Assembly: GCA_963556195.1 (NCBI GenBank)
Contig: OY744529.1
Span: forward strand, 62,140,080-62,204,079
Direction of reading: 5' to 3'
Source: Sepiola atlantica
Taxonomy: Eukaryota; Mollusca; Cephalopoda; Sepiida; Sepiolidae
DNA: 64,000 nt
The notes under the pieces: model-generated
What the model was told of the DNA's origin: nothing
Databases searched by the model: none
The model's input: only the letters and a program-made list of their open reading frames with translations
Shown: piece after piece, positions 39,310 to 52,631 of the stretch
Layout of the letters: every line of letters begins with the position of its first letter
Numbering within the stretch: position 1 is the first letter of the stretch
Translations under genes and position numbers: made by a program

Positions 39310-41127
39310 AAGTTGAGGAAAATGTGAAATGTGTGTGCTGGTGAGTGTGTTCATCAGAGGCCAGACTGGAAGAAGACGAGTGAATATTCTTGTGCGTCCC
39401 TTTTTATATGCTGATTGGAGCGCCACCTACCATCGCGAAAGGAAAGATAATTCGGGTCTGAAACGGCCCCTGGTGAATGTATACGTAAGTGTGTAGAAAA
39501 GGGGTAGGTAATACTGCAGTTTATCTGATTCCTTTTTAGAATCAGGTACTCACAGAAGGGGCCACGTGGAGGTGTCCAACATCCATAATACAAGTGGAGC
39601 TGTGCATCTGACAAGATCAAACATTGCATTCCAAGTATCCTCTTCACCAAAATCACCTTCCACTAAAATTAGTCAATATCTATCTTCAGTCTTGGTAAAC
39701 ATGATCAGAATGTTACTCTGAAAAAATGTTATAACAATTTATGTGGTGTTGAATTAATAGAACGTATAAATTCAATTAGTGTGTAAAAAGAAGTACAAGT
39801 TAGGCTTTAATAAGATGTGATGGAATCACTAAAAAAAGATGAGGAAGAAAACTACCCCCCCCCTCATTTTTTTTAATAAATAAAATTATTCTATGAAAGA
39901 TAAAATTATACTTTACCCCACAAGCCACGAAGACGGGTATAAATATCCAACCAAGAGTTAAAATGAAAGGAATTGCCTGTGGAAAGAGAATGAAGATGAA
40001 TACAATTTACATTTATATTTGCAAACACTACCAATAAAATACTATTAGTACGAAGATAGATAAATGGTATCGCATTTGAATCACTGGGTTTTCTAATTCA
40101 AATCATACCTATACAGGATGTTTAAAAAATCGATGGCATAATTTTTGAATTATGTTCTATATGTGTAAATAATAAAAAAAAAAGTTCCCATAAACAGGTC
40201 CGGAAATGCTTGATTTCCAAGCTACAGGCCATTGAAATAAATAATCATCAACATTCTTTATTGTAAACATCTAACACGTACTATGTGTGTGATAATGCAC
40301 TGTTATTTCTACATAAGGGATAGATAAACACCATCTCTATGACAGGATAACAGGTAAAATAAGCCTGGGCCTGGTGTTGTCGCAAACACCAATAAAACCA
40401 TAAAAAATGACACCAACCAAATATGAAAGCCATGGAGTTCAGAAGAATAATCTGTGCGTCATGATCGGCAGGGTCCCTTTGATAGCCATGGGGGACCCGG
40501 TTGGTATCCTGTGAATGTTGGCCTTTCTTATTTCGGATAACAGAATAAAACAGACCAAATACAGGTAAATTGATCAGCACAAACCAAAAACCATGCAGAA
40601 GAAGAAATAGACCACAAAGTAAATTAGACAGCAATAGAGCGTATTACAAAAGCAACCGCCAAACAAAAAAGCTCCCTTACACATAGATCATTATCCGGAA
40701 GTTTTGCCATCGATTTTCCAAACAAGCTATATACTAATACGCTTAATTAACTGCCAGACGGATGTGATGTCATACCAATAGGATGAAATAAATCATTTAT
40801 TCCGATTGGCCAGTAAAATAACGTCGGAACTTCAAATAGAAAATAAGATACGATAGAACAATCAAGAATAATATGAATTTAAACTTTTTATTTCAATTTT
40901 ATTAATAAAAAAGATTTAATTTTTCGATATTCATTGCCAGTTCACAGAGTAAATAAAATACTTTTTACTCAACGAAAAATTATTTTCGTTAGATTAAGTA
41001 ATGAATAAAATTTACTGTTCACAGAGTAAATAAAATATTTCAATCTCATTGGTCAGTCTTTAAAGGGGAAATAACAAGCGAGTTCATTCATCATAGGCTG
41101 GAAATGAAGAAAGAAATAGAGACGAAT

Positions 41128-41164
<37 letters not shown>

Positions 41165-41178
41165 TAGATAGATAGAGA

Positions 41179-41219
<41 letters not shown>

Positions 41220-41573
41220 GTGTTTCTAATTATCTACAAAAATCTCAAGTTACTGAGTGAATGAACGTAAATAAAGTGAGAGAACCGCTTGCAGCTCGCT
41301 AAGGGAAGAGAGGCAGAGTTGTTATTATGTAGTAAAGTCGTTTTTTTTACCTTTTATACATAATAAAAAAATTATTAAAATGAATAAGGAAAATATAATA
41401 GAGATTTTGTGTCTGCATGTCTGTAACCAAAACTATGTCACAGTTATCAAAGATATTACTTTACATTTCTCACATGTTTATTTTGTGAGTATTGACAAGA
41501 ATTTATACTAGCAAAAAAATATGAACACTTAAGGTACACATTTTTGCTAGTCTCATACTATGAATGTTGTGTT

Positions 41574-41611
<38 letters not shown>

Positions 41612-42999
41612 CAGTAATGCAATTGAAAAACAAAGTCATGAACCAACATCAAATACAACTTTTCTAGGAAACTTTTTTATGATGAATCCAATTTTCAAAT
41701 TCATTTTGCATCGTCATCAGGGCTGATTTCCCAGCATTCAGAATGACTGGTTCGCTGGCTGTTTTCACACCAGCCGTGGTTTGCTTCTTTGTCGGAATGA
41801 GGTGTGGTTTACTTCGGTCCTAGAAGGTGTGCCCTCCCAGACAATACCTCCTCCTTCGGGAGGAGTGGTTTGGTTCATTGCTGATTGCCTGAGGCATCCT
41901 TACCGTAGAATGCAGACAGGTTCGTTATAGGCTATTTTTGTACCTGATCATTGTGCCTCCTCGGGGGAGCTCGTTTTCTCCATCTTCCGGCCTTGTGCCA
42001 CATTTTGCTGCAGTGGGAAACAAGTAAATCCAAACCAGGGACCAGTGGCGTGCAGAAGTAGAGCGAGGCAATGAGGGGGTGGCCCCAGACATTCAATCAT
42101 CCAAATCATAATCAAACTATCTCCTTTTCTCATAATATTTTTCACAATATTGGGACTTATACTTGAGTCTTTAGAGCATACAATCAAGGAATTGACCGAG
42201 GCATCACCTTTACACGCCAGTGCCAGGGTGACTGAGTAAAACAGATAAAAATAAATCACATTTTTTTAATGGTCAATAATTTACGATTTTAAAATAAGCG
42301 TCTGTAGTAATGATGTCTTTCGTTTAAACGTGATTACGTGCTAAGCATGTGCAAAATTCAAAAGCGGCTAAGAATTTAGTGATGTTAATTACTATGCTAG
42401 ACACTTTAAAATGTTGTGACTAGTTTTGTAATCAACATTATTGATTGTGGGATGTTTGGTTTTTATGCAAACGGTTTCAAGAATTTAAAATCTTTTGGTG
42501 TTGGTATCGTGGTGTATTATTTTAGTATTATTAATTAGGATATGTTAATATTGAGAAGGTACAGTCATGTTTTTCTAGGTGTTGTCAAATGGAGCTATAT
42601 ATATATATATATATATATATACAGGATGGGCCAAAATAAGGGTCCTATCTTTAAATTTGAATAACTTGAATTTGAATAACTTCCACAAAATAAAAGTTAA
42701 ACTCACCAAACTTTATGTGTGTGTAGACTGACCCTTCCGAGATTTTTTGAAATAAACAAAACAAATTTTAGCCGAAAAACACTTCTTAAAACTTACAAAA
42801 ACTAAAGTATTGTTTTTTACACTGTTTTGAGTTTTTTAAGCAAAAATAATGTTTTCTAAATGAGGGTACGTTCCTTAGGGCTAATACGGCTCATGCTTGC
42901 TTCGGAAGGGGTCCTTTACTTATTCTAAAAAAAAAATTTTTTTAAATCAATAAATAAAAAAGTTATGAATTTTTAAAAATAGGACCCTTATTTTTGCCC

Positions 43000-43039
<40 letters not shown>

Positions 43040-43515
43040 GTGTGTGCAGTGGGAAAATAACATATCTTTTTCTCATCAGCATTTTTAACAATTTTCATAT
43101 CTTCACTTTTTTCATATTCTCACCTATATATTATATTTTACTATTCTTTTCATAGTCATTCATCATCTATTTCATTGTATTTTATTCTAGTTAATTTCAC
43201 TTAATCCTTCATATAACTTTTAAATGATTTTCTCTGCCCAAATGTTTTTAACTGACATTCTTTATATTACAGTGCAAACACAATCCTTGATTTTACTAGC
43301 GCTTTCTTCCACAACAAAGCAATACTAGCTCAAAATGTTTTACATTAAAATCAAATCCCCCCCCCCCCCGTCACCCCCACCTTTATGGTTCTCTATCCAC
43401 TTAAGTCTCGCTTTGTTAACACTTATGTCTTTTTGCACAAAAAATTCCTTTTTCCAAAAGACATTTTGTATTCTTCCTATATGTCAACAAGAAATAAAAT
43501 AATATATATATATAA

Positions 43516-43609
<94 letters not shown>

Positions 43610-45688
43610 TCGTGCTGGTCAAAAAAATAGAACATATGTATAAAACTGTAAAAATCATTCCGTTTGTGATAATTTTCGGCTTTTAAATTGTGTAGGCGAA
43701 ATATACTATATGTAAATAACAATTACAACTATTTTTAATCATTGGTCATATTTGCATATGTCAGACTTTATTGGCACAGAGTAGTTTATTGTCACATTTG
43801 GAAATTCAACGTTTCAATTTAATAGAACATTATTCGTTGAGTAATCTTAAACTCAATAAATGTCTGTGTTTAAAAAGATTTTGCATATAATTTAATCATA
43901 ATCTCTCAATCTTTTTTCATATCAATTGCAATGTCAGTTTTTCAATATTTCGCCTTTCACAATAATAGAACAAGACAGCTAAGAAAACAAAATAGTTTTT
44001 TTTATTAACTTAAATATAAATAAAAATTAATCAATATTTAGTAGCAGCACCTTTTGCCTTGATAACAGCATCAATTCGCCGGGGCATGGAATCAACTAGC
44101 TTCTTGCAATCCTGTGTAGACACCGAATCCCATGTGTTCTGTATTGCAATCTTCATGGCTGCAAGGTAGTAGGTTTTTCTTTGCGAAGCTTCCTCTTCAT
44201 CTGATCGCACAAGGCTTCAATAACGTTCAAATCTGGCGAGTTCGCCGGCCATTCAAGAACAGAGATCGATCGTTCTCGGGGCCAGGAAGTTGTGGACTTG
44301 GCAGAATGTGCCGGTGCCAAGTCATGTTGAAAAATGATGTCTGTGCCGTCACTGTCAAACTGATTATCCAGCACTTGCAGTAAATAAGCTTCCAGGATAT
44401 CTTGGTACACTGTTGCGTTTACATTTCCTTTGATGAAGCAAAAATTACAAACACCCTTTGCACTCATACAGCCCCAAACCATGCAAGACTGCGGGAACTT
44501 CACAGACTTCTTGACGCATTCTTGGTTATACCGTTCCGTGGATCTTCGCCAAACACGTGGCCCTTGGTCGCCGAAGGAGATACAAAATCGAGACTCATCT
44601 GAAAAGATCACACGCCGCCATTCGTCTGTAGTCCAGGTTTGATGAGCAGTTGCCCATCGTAGCCTCTTCAACATCTGTTTTTTGTTAAGGTACGGTTTGG
44701 CGGCAGCTATACGATTTTGGTATCCCAGTTGCCGGAGCCTTCAGTAGGTAGTGCTTCGTGAAACGTCGACACCAGAAGCCTGTTTCCACTCTTTAGAAAG
44801 GTGGCTTGTTGACTGGAATCGACTTTTCTTTGCCTCCTTGTCCAGTGCCCGGTCTTGTCTTTCAGTGGTGCTTTTCTTTCGTCCGCATTTCTTGCGATTG
44901 CTGTTGGAAACACCCTTAACATCTTTCTGGAGCATTTTGGTCACTATCGATCTTGAACATCCGACCTTGGTTGCGATTTCCATGTGCGAATTTCCTACTT
45001 CCCGCAAATCGAAGATTCGCTGCTTCTCAGGCAAAGATATGTCTTTAGAGCGACCCATACTGAGAGATTATGATTAAATTACTTGCAAAATCTTTTTAAA
45101 CACAGACATTTTTTGAGTTTAAGATTACACAACGAATAATGTTCTATTAAATTGAAACGTTGAATTTCCCAATGTGACAATAAACTACTCTGTGACAATA
45201 AAGTCTAACATATGCAAATATGACAAATGATTAAAAATAGTTGTAATTGTTATTTACATATAGAATATTTCGCCTACACAATTTAAAAGCCAAAAATTAT
45301 CTCAAACGGAATGATTTTTACAGTTTTATACATATGTTCTATTTTTTTGACCAGCACGTGTATATATATAAGGTATTTTATTTTTGCTAACTAGTTTTGG
45401 GATTTTAAAAACTTAAATTTAAAACAGTGGTATTATAGTAACTAGTAACACTGTTTTAATTTTTTTTTTAACTCCAAAAGTAGTTAGCAAAAAAAAGGAA
45501 AGAAAATTCAAAGTAAAAAAACTCCCTGGCAACGCCAAATAGGTAAAGAAAGTTTTATTTGATTTTCTTTTTATAAACTTAAAAATTGATACTTACATAA
45601 ATTACAAAATAAAAATAATATGGGTTCAAGGCTGGGAGCAGAAGTTTCTTGGGTTACTTACTTTTTCTAAGGCAATGCCGGGACCTGC

Positions 45689-45776
<88 letters not shown>

Positions 45777-46111
45777 TGACAGTCTGTCTATCTATTACTT
45801 ACATGCCATTCAAAAATCATTCCTCCAATGCCAGAAGCCGCAGCTGAACCGGAAAGACCGACAAACAATGGCGCTCCGATGTTGCTTGCAAAAATTGATG
45901 CGCCAATCTGAAAGAACATGTAAAAAAAAATGCATTTGCAACATGATTCATAGAGAACTTCCTGCTTTTCGAACTATGTGTAAAGTTATCTCCCTTAAGT
46001 AAAAAAAAAAAAAAATGAAGATGAAAAGTGCAAGTCTTCACACATCAATTCATTGTCTCATGTTTATTTAAAACGTGAAATTTATATACAGGGTGCCATA
46101 TAAAATATAAT

Positions 46112-46194
<83 letters not shown>

Positions 46195-47486
46195 CAAGTA
46201 ATTTAGAAAAAAAACAGTGAAGCAGCTTATGTATAGAGATGAGACCTGCACCCAAATGTTCCACAACATAATCTACGTAACGGGAAAAGATGAGTGGACA
46301 CAGTAACAAGATGGAGCAAATGCCCATATATCCAAGGACACTTTTGCGGATGCCAATACTCTTGACTTCATTTAACCAAACGAACGACTCTCAAAATGTC
46401 CAGATCTCAACTTAATGGATTTTACCATTTGGAGTTTACTGTTATATCAATTTCAATTAGATAGAAGAGAAGTTACAGACATAAAATCCTTTGTTGATGA
46501 AAGTTTGGAACAATATCCTGCTTGAAGTCATCTAAAGGGTGACTGAAAGTTGGTTAGACTGTCTACGTCATTGTTCAGCTGCTCATGGAAAGAATATTGA
46601 ACCTCTCATCTAACATTCATGTTTTCATTCTTTTTTCTAACAATGCTTCTATTATCAACAACTATTTTCTATTTTTCAACAATTACATATGTATGCATTA
46701 ATGAATTGTGTTAAATTTCCTTTGTTTATAGGGCACTTTGTATTAGGTTGGGGAAAAACTTCGTTCGTTTTTTTAATGTCATCTTTCCAGCCTACTAAAG
46801 ATCGTTTTATATTATTATTCTTCAAATCCTGTATTTGGTGTAGCGAGTATGTTGACGTCAGTGTGTAAAAAACTAACTTTAAAAAAAATGAAAAAATGTT
46901 TTTACTTGAATTATTTCCCTTGACAATTAAATGATACAATAAAATTAAAAACGAATAAAACAGGACAGTTATTTATTAAAACCAGCTTTTAAAAATGTTT
47001 ATGCAAATGAGATGCATCATAACTAATGATTAAGCCTAATAAAAAGAGTATTTAAAACGGTGTTCAGGCAAACATTAAGTATTTATGCTTTAACATGATG
47101 CAAGCCATTTTGATATGAGTATGAATGTGAAAATATTTTCAAATTCTTCAATTTATTAAAATCTGAAGACAATATGCCAGGAAGAATGGAACAAAATGCC
47201 TACAAATGTTTGAAAATCATTAATTGAGGTCTATAGGAAAAGAATGGTTACTATTGAAGCAAATAACGGTTATTCGACAAATGTCTGAAGATTTTGGTAT
47301 TGTACCATTATTTAAAATTAATAAATTCTATCAACTACTGTACAATTAAATATAATAAATGTATTTGCAAATATTAATAGTATGAAATCGTATACAGTAA
47401 ATGTATACAAAAAAAATTTGTTCAGTTAATGCTCTGAAATATTAAAAGTGTTATTTTTAATGTGTACGAATATTTCCTTCACTCAA

Positions 47487-47534
<48 letters not shown>

Positions 47535-47578
47535 TAGACGTACCCGTAACAATAATAATAATAATAAGAAGAAGAACA

Positions 47579-47649
<71 letters not shown>

Positions 47650-48861
47650 CATTATTATTTACTCACTAGGAGTTATCACACTGGTCATCGTCAGTAGTCG
47701 CCCACTGCTGACAACCTGTGGCATTCCCTGGAGTCCGAGTGACAACAAGTCTCCTCAGGCCTCCAGTATGCTCCACCACTTTTCGTTCATCACCGCTGAT
47801 GACCCTGCGGTAATTGCAACAGCCACCTACCAACGATTTCCCGCTGATAAGGGCCATTGGTCCCCTCTGGGGCCCGAGTGGCAACAAGCCTTCCCAAGGT
47901 CCCAGAGCTGTCCGCGCTCTTCCAGTGGAGGTCTGGTTTGCGCTTTCCCTCCTCGACCCTCTGTCCATAATTTTTGTGGCGTCAGCCTATGCTTGCGCCT
48001 CATTCGTGCGGTTGTATTTTCCACGGTTCTGTTGTTTTGTTCTCCATTCGTTGCTTATGTGGGTTGGTTTCCGCATTCGAGGACATTTCTCAGGATTGTA
48101 GCTGTTTTGATCATTACTGTCATTTGTATGGTCTCAGTTATCCCTTTGATTCCTATTTCTCCTAGTCTTTTCTCCATGTTTTTGGGGACTGTTCCTAGTG
48201 CTCCTATGATTATTGGTGTTATACTGACTTTCTTCATGTTCCATATTCCTTTCAATTCTCTGGCAAGTTCAGTATATTTGCTTCTCTTTTCCGTCTCTTT
48301 GATCTTCACTCTGTGGTCTGCTGGAACGGCAAAGTCCACGATTTTGCAGGATTTTTCTTTCTTGTTGATTATTATCATATCCGGTCTCCTTGCTGTTATG
48401 GGTTTGTCTGTTTGTACATTCATATCCCATATGATTTTGTGTTTTTCGTTTTCTAGTACAGTTTCTGGTTTGTGTTTGTACCGTTTTTTTGCATATTCGA
48501 AATTCAGTTGTTTGCACATTTCCCGGTGTACTTCTTTCCCCATGCTGTCATGTCTGTTCTTGTATTCCCTTTGTGCTAGCTTGCTGCATTCACTTATTAT
48601 ATGATTTATCGTTTCGTCTCTTTGTCCACACAGTCGGCATTTGCTGTTTTCCTGGGTTTTATCTATCTTTGCTTTAATAAAGTTTGTCCTAATCGCATTG
48701 TTCTGTGCGGCCGTCAGCAGAGATTCCGTTTCTCTGTTCAGGTGTCCTTTTCTTAGCCATGCCCAGCTGTTTTCATTGGCTTCATCGCTTGTGAGTCTTA
48801 TAAAGCGTCCATGTAGTTGTTTTTCTTCCCACTTTTCCTTTCTTGTCTTTTTGTTTCTGGT

Positions 48862-48925
<64 letters not shown>

Positions 48926-50184
48926 CATTTATATCATTATTATCATTATTATCATATAGAAGTAAAAGAGACTTTTATATATATATGTATGTATCTAAGC
49001 TTCGATAATGTAGACATAGAATCAACGAAAAGAACGGAAAGAACGTTTTTTGTTAAGTTGCTTTTTTTTTGTCGTGGTACTTACAGGAAAAAATGTCATA
49101 CTTCGACTGGCCAAGAAATAATCTTGAGCGTTGCTCTTTCTGCTTCTTATAACAGCCTGAAAAGGAAAAGGACACAAATCAAAAGATGTTCACAGCAAAC
49201 TCGGCAATCGTCAATACTAGAATTGTTGGCCTTTTTATGCTTTCTCTGTTCAGTGTTGACCACGTCCTCAATCAACTCTAAATCTCCATTAGAGTTTGAC
49301 TCAGAACCGTGGCTATCCCTATAAAAGGCCTATAGATCTAACATTTGGAATTTCTGATTGGAGGTAAGTTTTACAATCAGTTAGCAGAGATCTTTTTAGC
49401 TGCTAACACTTCACTGTCATTGCTCATAAAAACATTAATTCTGAAAGAATTCTAAACATGGCCATGATCAAGTATAAACTCTCTAAAGAAAACCCCACAT
49501 TGAAATATGCATTTGCCTTTTTTTATTTAAAGTTACCTGTCTCTTCATTTATAAGAATTCGTCAATAATTTTCAAATTTATCAATTAGTCCATTGTAGTT
49601 CGTATTATTTGGTATGTAAAACACATAGAAACATCAAACTAATCTCACACTCTCACAGGAGAATTTCCCCTGTGTTTTTAACTGCTATATCAATTATTCA
49701 CATTACCTCCCATAAAAGATCCCAGTTGCACGATCGCCTGGCCTGTTATAGGAATGAGCATGCTAAGAACTAAATACTTAAAAGCTGATTTTTTTTCTTT
49801 TAGAATAAGCCCCTTACGTTGTGAAGAATGACATATTGAAAATACTAAAGTTTCCACCGTGTGATTTTTCTACATCGCATCCAAGATGGCTGTCACATCA
49901 GTATTTTTATTTTATTTGTTATTTTTGGGTCATCACTTATGAAGGCCAAGAGCCACTTGAGAATAAGGGTTAATGAGACAGAAATGATTGTTAGCCGAAA
50001 GATGAGGGACACTATGGGAGTACTAATATTGATCAATGGTATGAACTGCATTTGAATACTTATGGGTAGTTTATGAGAAGAATCTTTTGCAATATTTTTC
50101 AGTGTCGTCATCTAACATACATGTGTGTGTCTGTACAAACATGTATGCAAATTAGATGTCAAAATAATAAGCCCCTTTTACTTC

Positions 50185-50225
<41 letters not shown>

Positions 50226-52577
50226 TGTTACCAAGTTGTAATCTGCAGAGAAGCAGTCTCGCAGTAACGTATTCCACAGACGAGAAGCTCTTGCAAAGAA
50301 GCTCTGTCAAATGGAAATTCTGGCTAACACTAGCCACATGGCGATAGAAAGGAAATTCTTTTGCCGTTGTGGTAACAAGACGAGTTCTTGCTGTGAATGT
50401 ATTACAAGGAGAAACCAAAGACTGGAGCTCAGTCGAACACCTTTCATGGAAAGAACAATAGAGTAGAGAGAGACTAGCAACGTGAGAAAGGATGCTCACC
50501 ATTAGAACTAATTATCGTAAGTGAGGTTTCTCACCAATAGTATTAGAGGTGATTGATAACATATCAAAAGTTGACCAAAATCCTTAAATAGGAAAAATAG
50601 TATTTTCAAGATGGTGTCCTGTATTTAACATCCTACAAACATGGCGTTGTTACTTTTTCAATATGGCGTTGTTACTTTTTTAGCAATGATTTTAAGCAAG
50701 ATTTAATAATTTGTAGTATGAAGTGTGATTAATCTTATTTATAAAGTAGAGAGAATTTTCCCCTTTTCATTGACCATCATAGCTTTCGAACTAAAAGCTG
50801 TATATCCTGATCTGTTCCGCTAGCCACTTGAGCCAATTTCTGATATATATGTTTTCAGAAAATATGCATTCGTTTTGTTCTCTTTCAAAATTTCTTACAT
50901 TTTTCCAGCTCAGCCATTTCTCTTAACACAATCACTTACACAGGAGGTCGGGGGTATTTTAACTCTCATGGTAACATCTACTCCCACAGTCACCCATGTC
51001 ACTGAGACTGTTCTTAATAGGTTAATCATTTTGATCTATCACCGGTATTATTTTATATTTTCTTTCTTATTTATTTATTGTCTATAAACTACACTAGATT
51101 TTCAATCTAAATATAAGCTGCTCCCTTTATGTACTCTTTCTCCTTTTCGGCCGTATTTCAGAATGATGGAATAAAGAAATAGCAGTCTAGCATTAAGAAA
51201 ACACAGAGTGGTCTTACATTATTCATACTTTTAACTATTGTTTTTCTTATTATTGAATTTTCTTTCATATTTATCACATCATGTGATTCATATAACAAAA
51301 TTTCATTCCCGAGTATATTAACTATTTATTTATGTTTCTATTTACATCTTTATTTTTTGCATTTTCGCCTGTTTGCGCATTAACATCATGAGACAGAGAT
51401 TCAAGAATAACCGATTGTCAAAATATAACTATCGAACATATAATGAATTAAAATGTGAATATGCAACATGGCCGCTCCTTTCGATTTCATTTGCTTCCAT
51501 AATCTTATTTTGTTTGTTACTTTTTCTTTAAAAATTCTACTTCATATCTTCTGTTTGGACATATACTTCACCTATCCACACAAAACCTGTAAAATTTAAC
51601 GACTGCACACCAATTTATCATCACATACCAAAAATGTCTCCTGTTTACATATCCATTCAAAATACTGGAATCGACAACTCGCCATGTAGCTCGCATTCGT
51701 TTACACAGTGAAATGTTTCTTCCATTCTTTTTTCACTTTTTTACTTTAGAGATTGCTACGTTCTCCTTTATTTATTTTTTACTTTCTTCTACTTTTTTTT
51801 ACAGTTTTTCGATTGCGATGTTTCCTTTCTTTTTTTATCTACTTTTTAAAGTTGAGACACCTTCTTTAACAATATAAATAAATAGACACAGACGTCAGCA
51901 TTTTTTTTTAATGATTATTCATAATTTGTATTTCTTCTCTTGATTTTTTTATTCAAAAGGATGAGGTTATCGGTGACCGTCTTCACATTCAAATAGAAAG
52001 TTACTGAGTTTGCATAAGATGCACCTGAAAAAGGTCGGAAATTGCATCGGTCATAACGTTGTGAATATGAGAAGATGAGAATAATAGTCCCAGTAATTCA
52101 AATAATCAGAAGAAAAAAAATTAATTGATTAATCTTTTTAACGATTGCTTTATTTCTTGCTGAAATTAACTTTTAACAGTTCCACTTCTTTTTTAAGTAA
52201 AAGAATAAATACGCTTCGTTAACCCAAACACTATCCTTAAGTTCAGTTTGGCAATTGCAATTAAACTTCCAACATAAGTCCAAGTGACAAGCCTCCCCCC
52301 TCAACTTTTTTATATTAACAATGTGGGGGCAGCATTCATACCGGACACTCATAAACAGTAAATAATTCAATAGCTCAAGTTTGGGGCCTGGAATTTCTGG
52401 AGTTAATCTACTTTCCCGGGTCAGTTAGTGATATGATAAACTGGAATAAAATGTGCCCAATTTGGTCAGCCATTGAGCTTGAGTTAAATTGTTTGAATCA
52501 GGGAAAACTGAGTTTGCAAAGCCAGTCAAATATTAAAAAAAGACAAAATCCAAAATTAGCCTCTTCTTGCTCACTAT

Positions 52578-52631
<54 letters not shown>

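Noticed and set aside
39354..39656. Minus-strand open frame as a further SLC5 exon
   Set aside because: Exons 4 and 5 join without a gap in the family alignment, and this stretch is largely a dispersed repeat copy.
43385..43722. Tyrosine-isoleucine repeat proteins on both strands
   Set aside because: These are translations of the (TA)n microsatellite.
47462..48604. A 380-codon plus-strand open frame
   Set aside because: It is the antisense of the LINE-C RT tail joined to TA and TTA microsatellites. The minus-strand frame carries the recognisable motifs.
48641..49324. A 227-codon plus-strand open frame
   Set aside because: It consists of LINE-C antisense, a TTA microsatellite and the antisense of SLC5-like exon 2.
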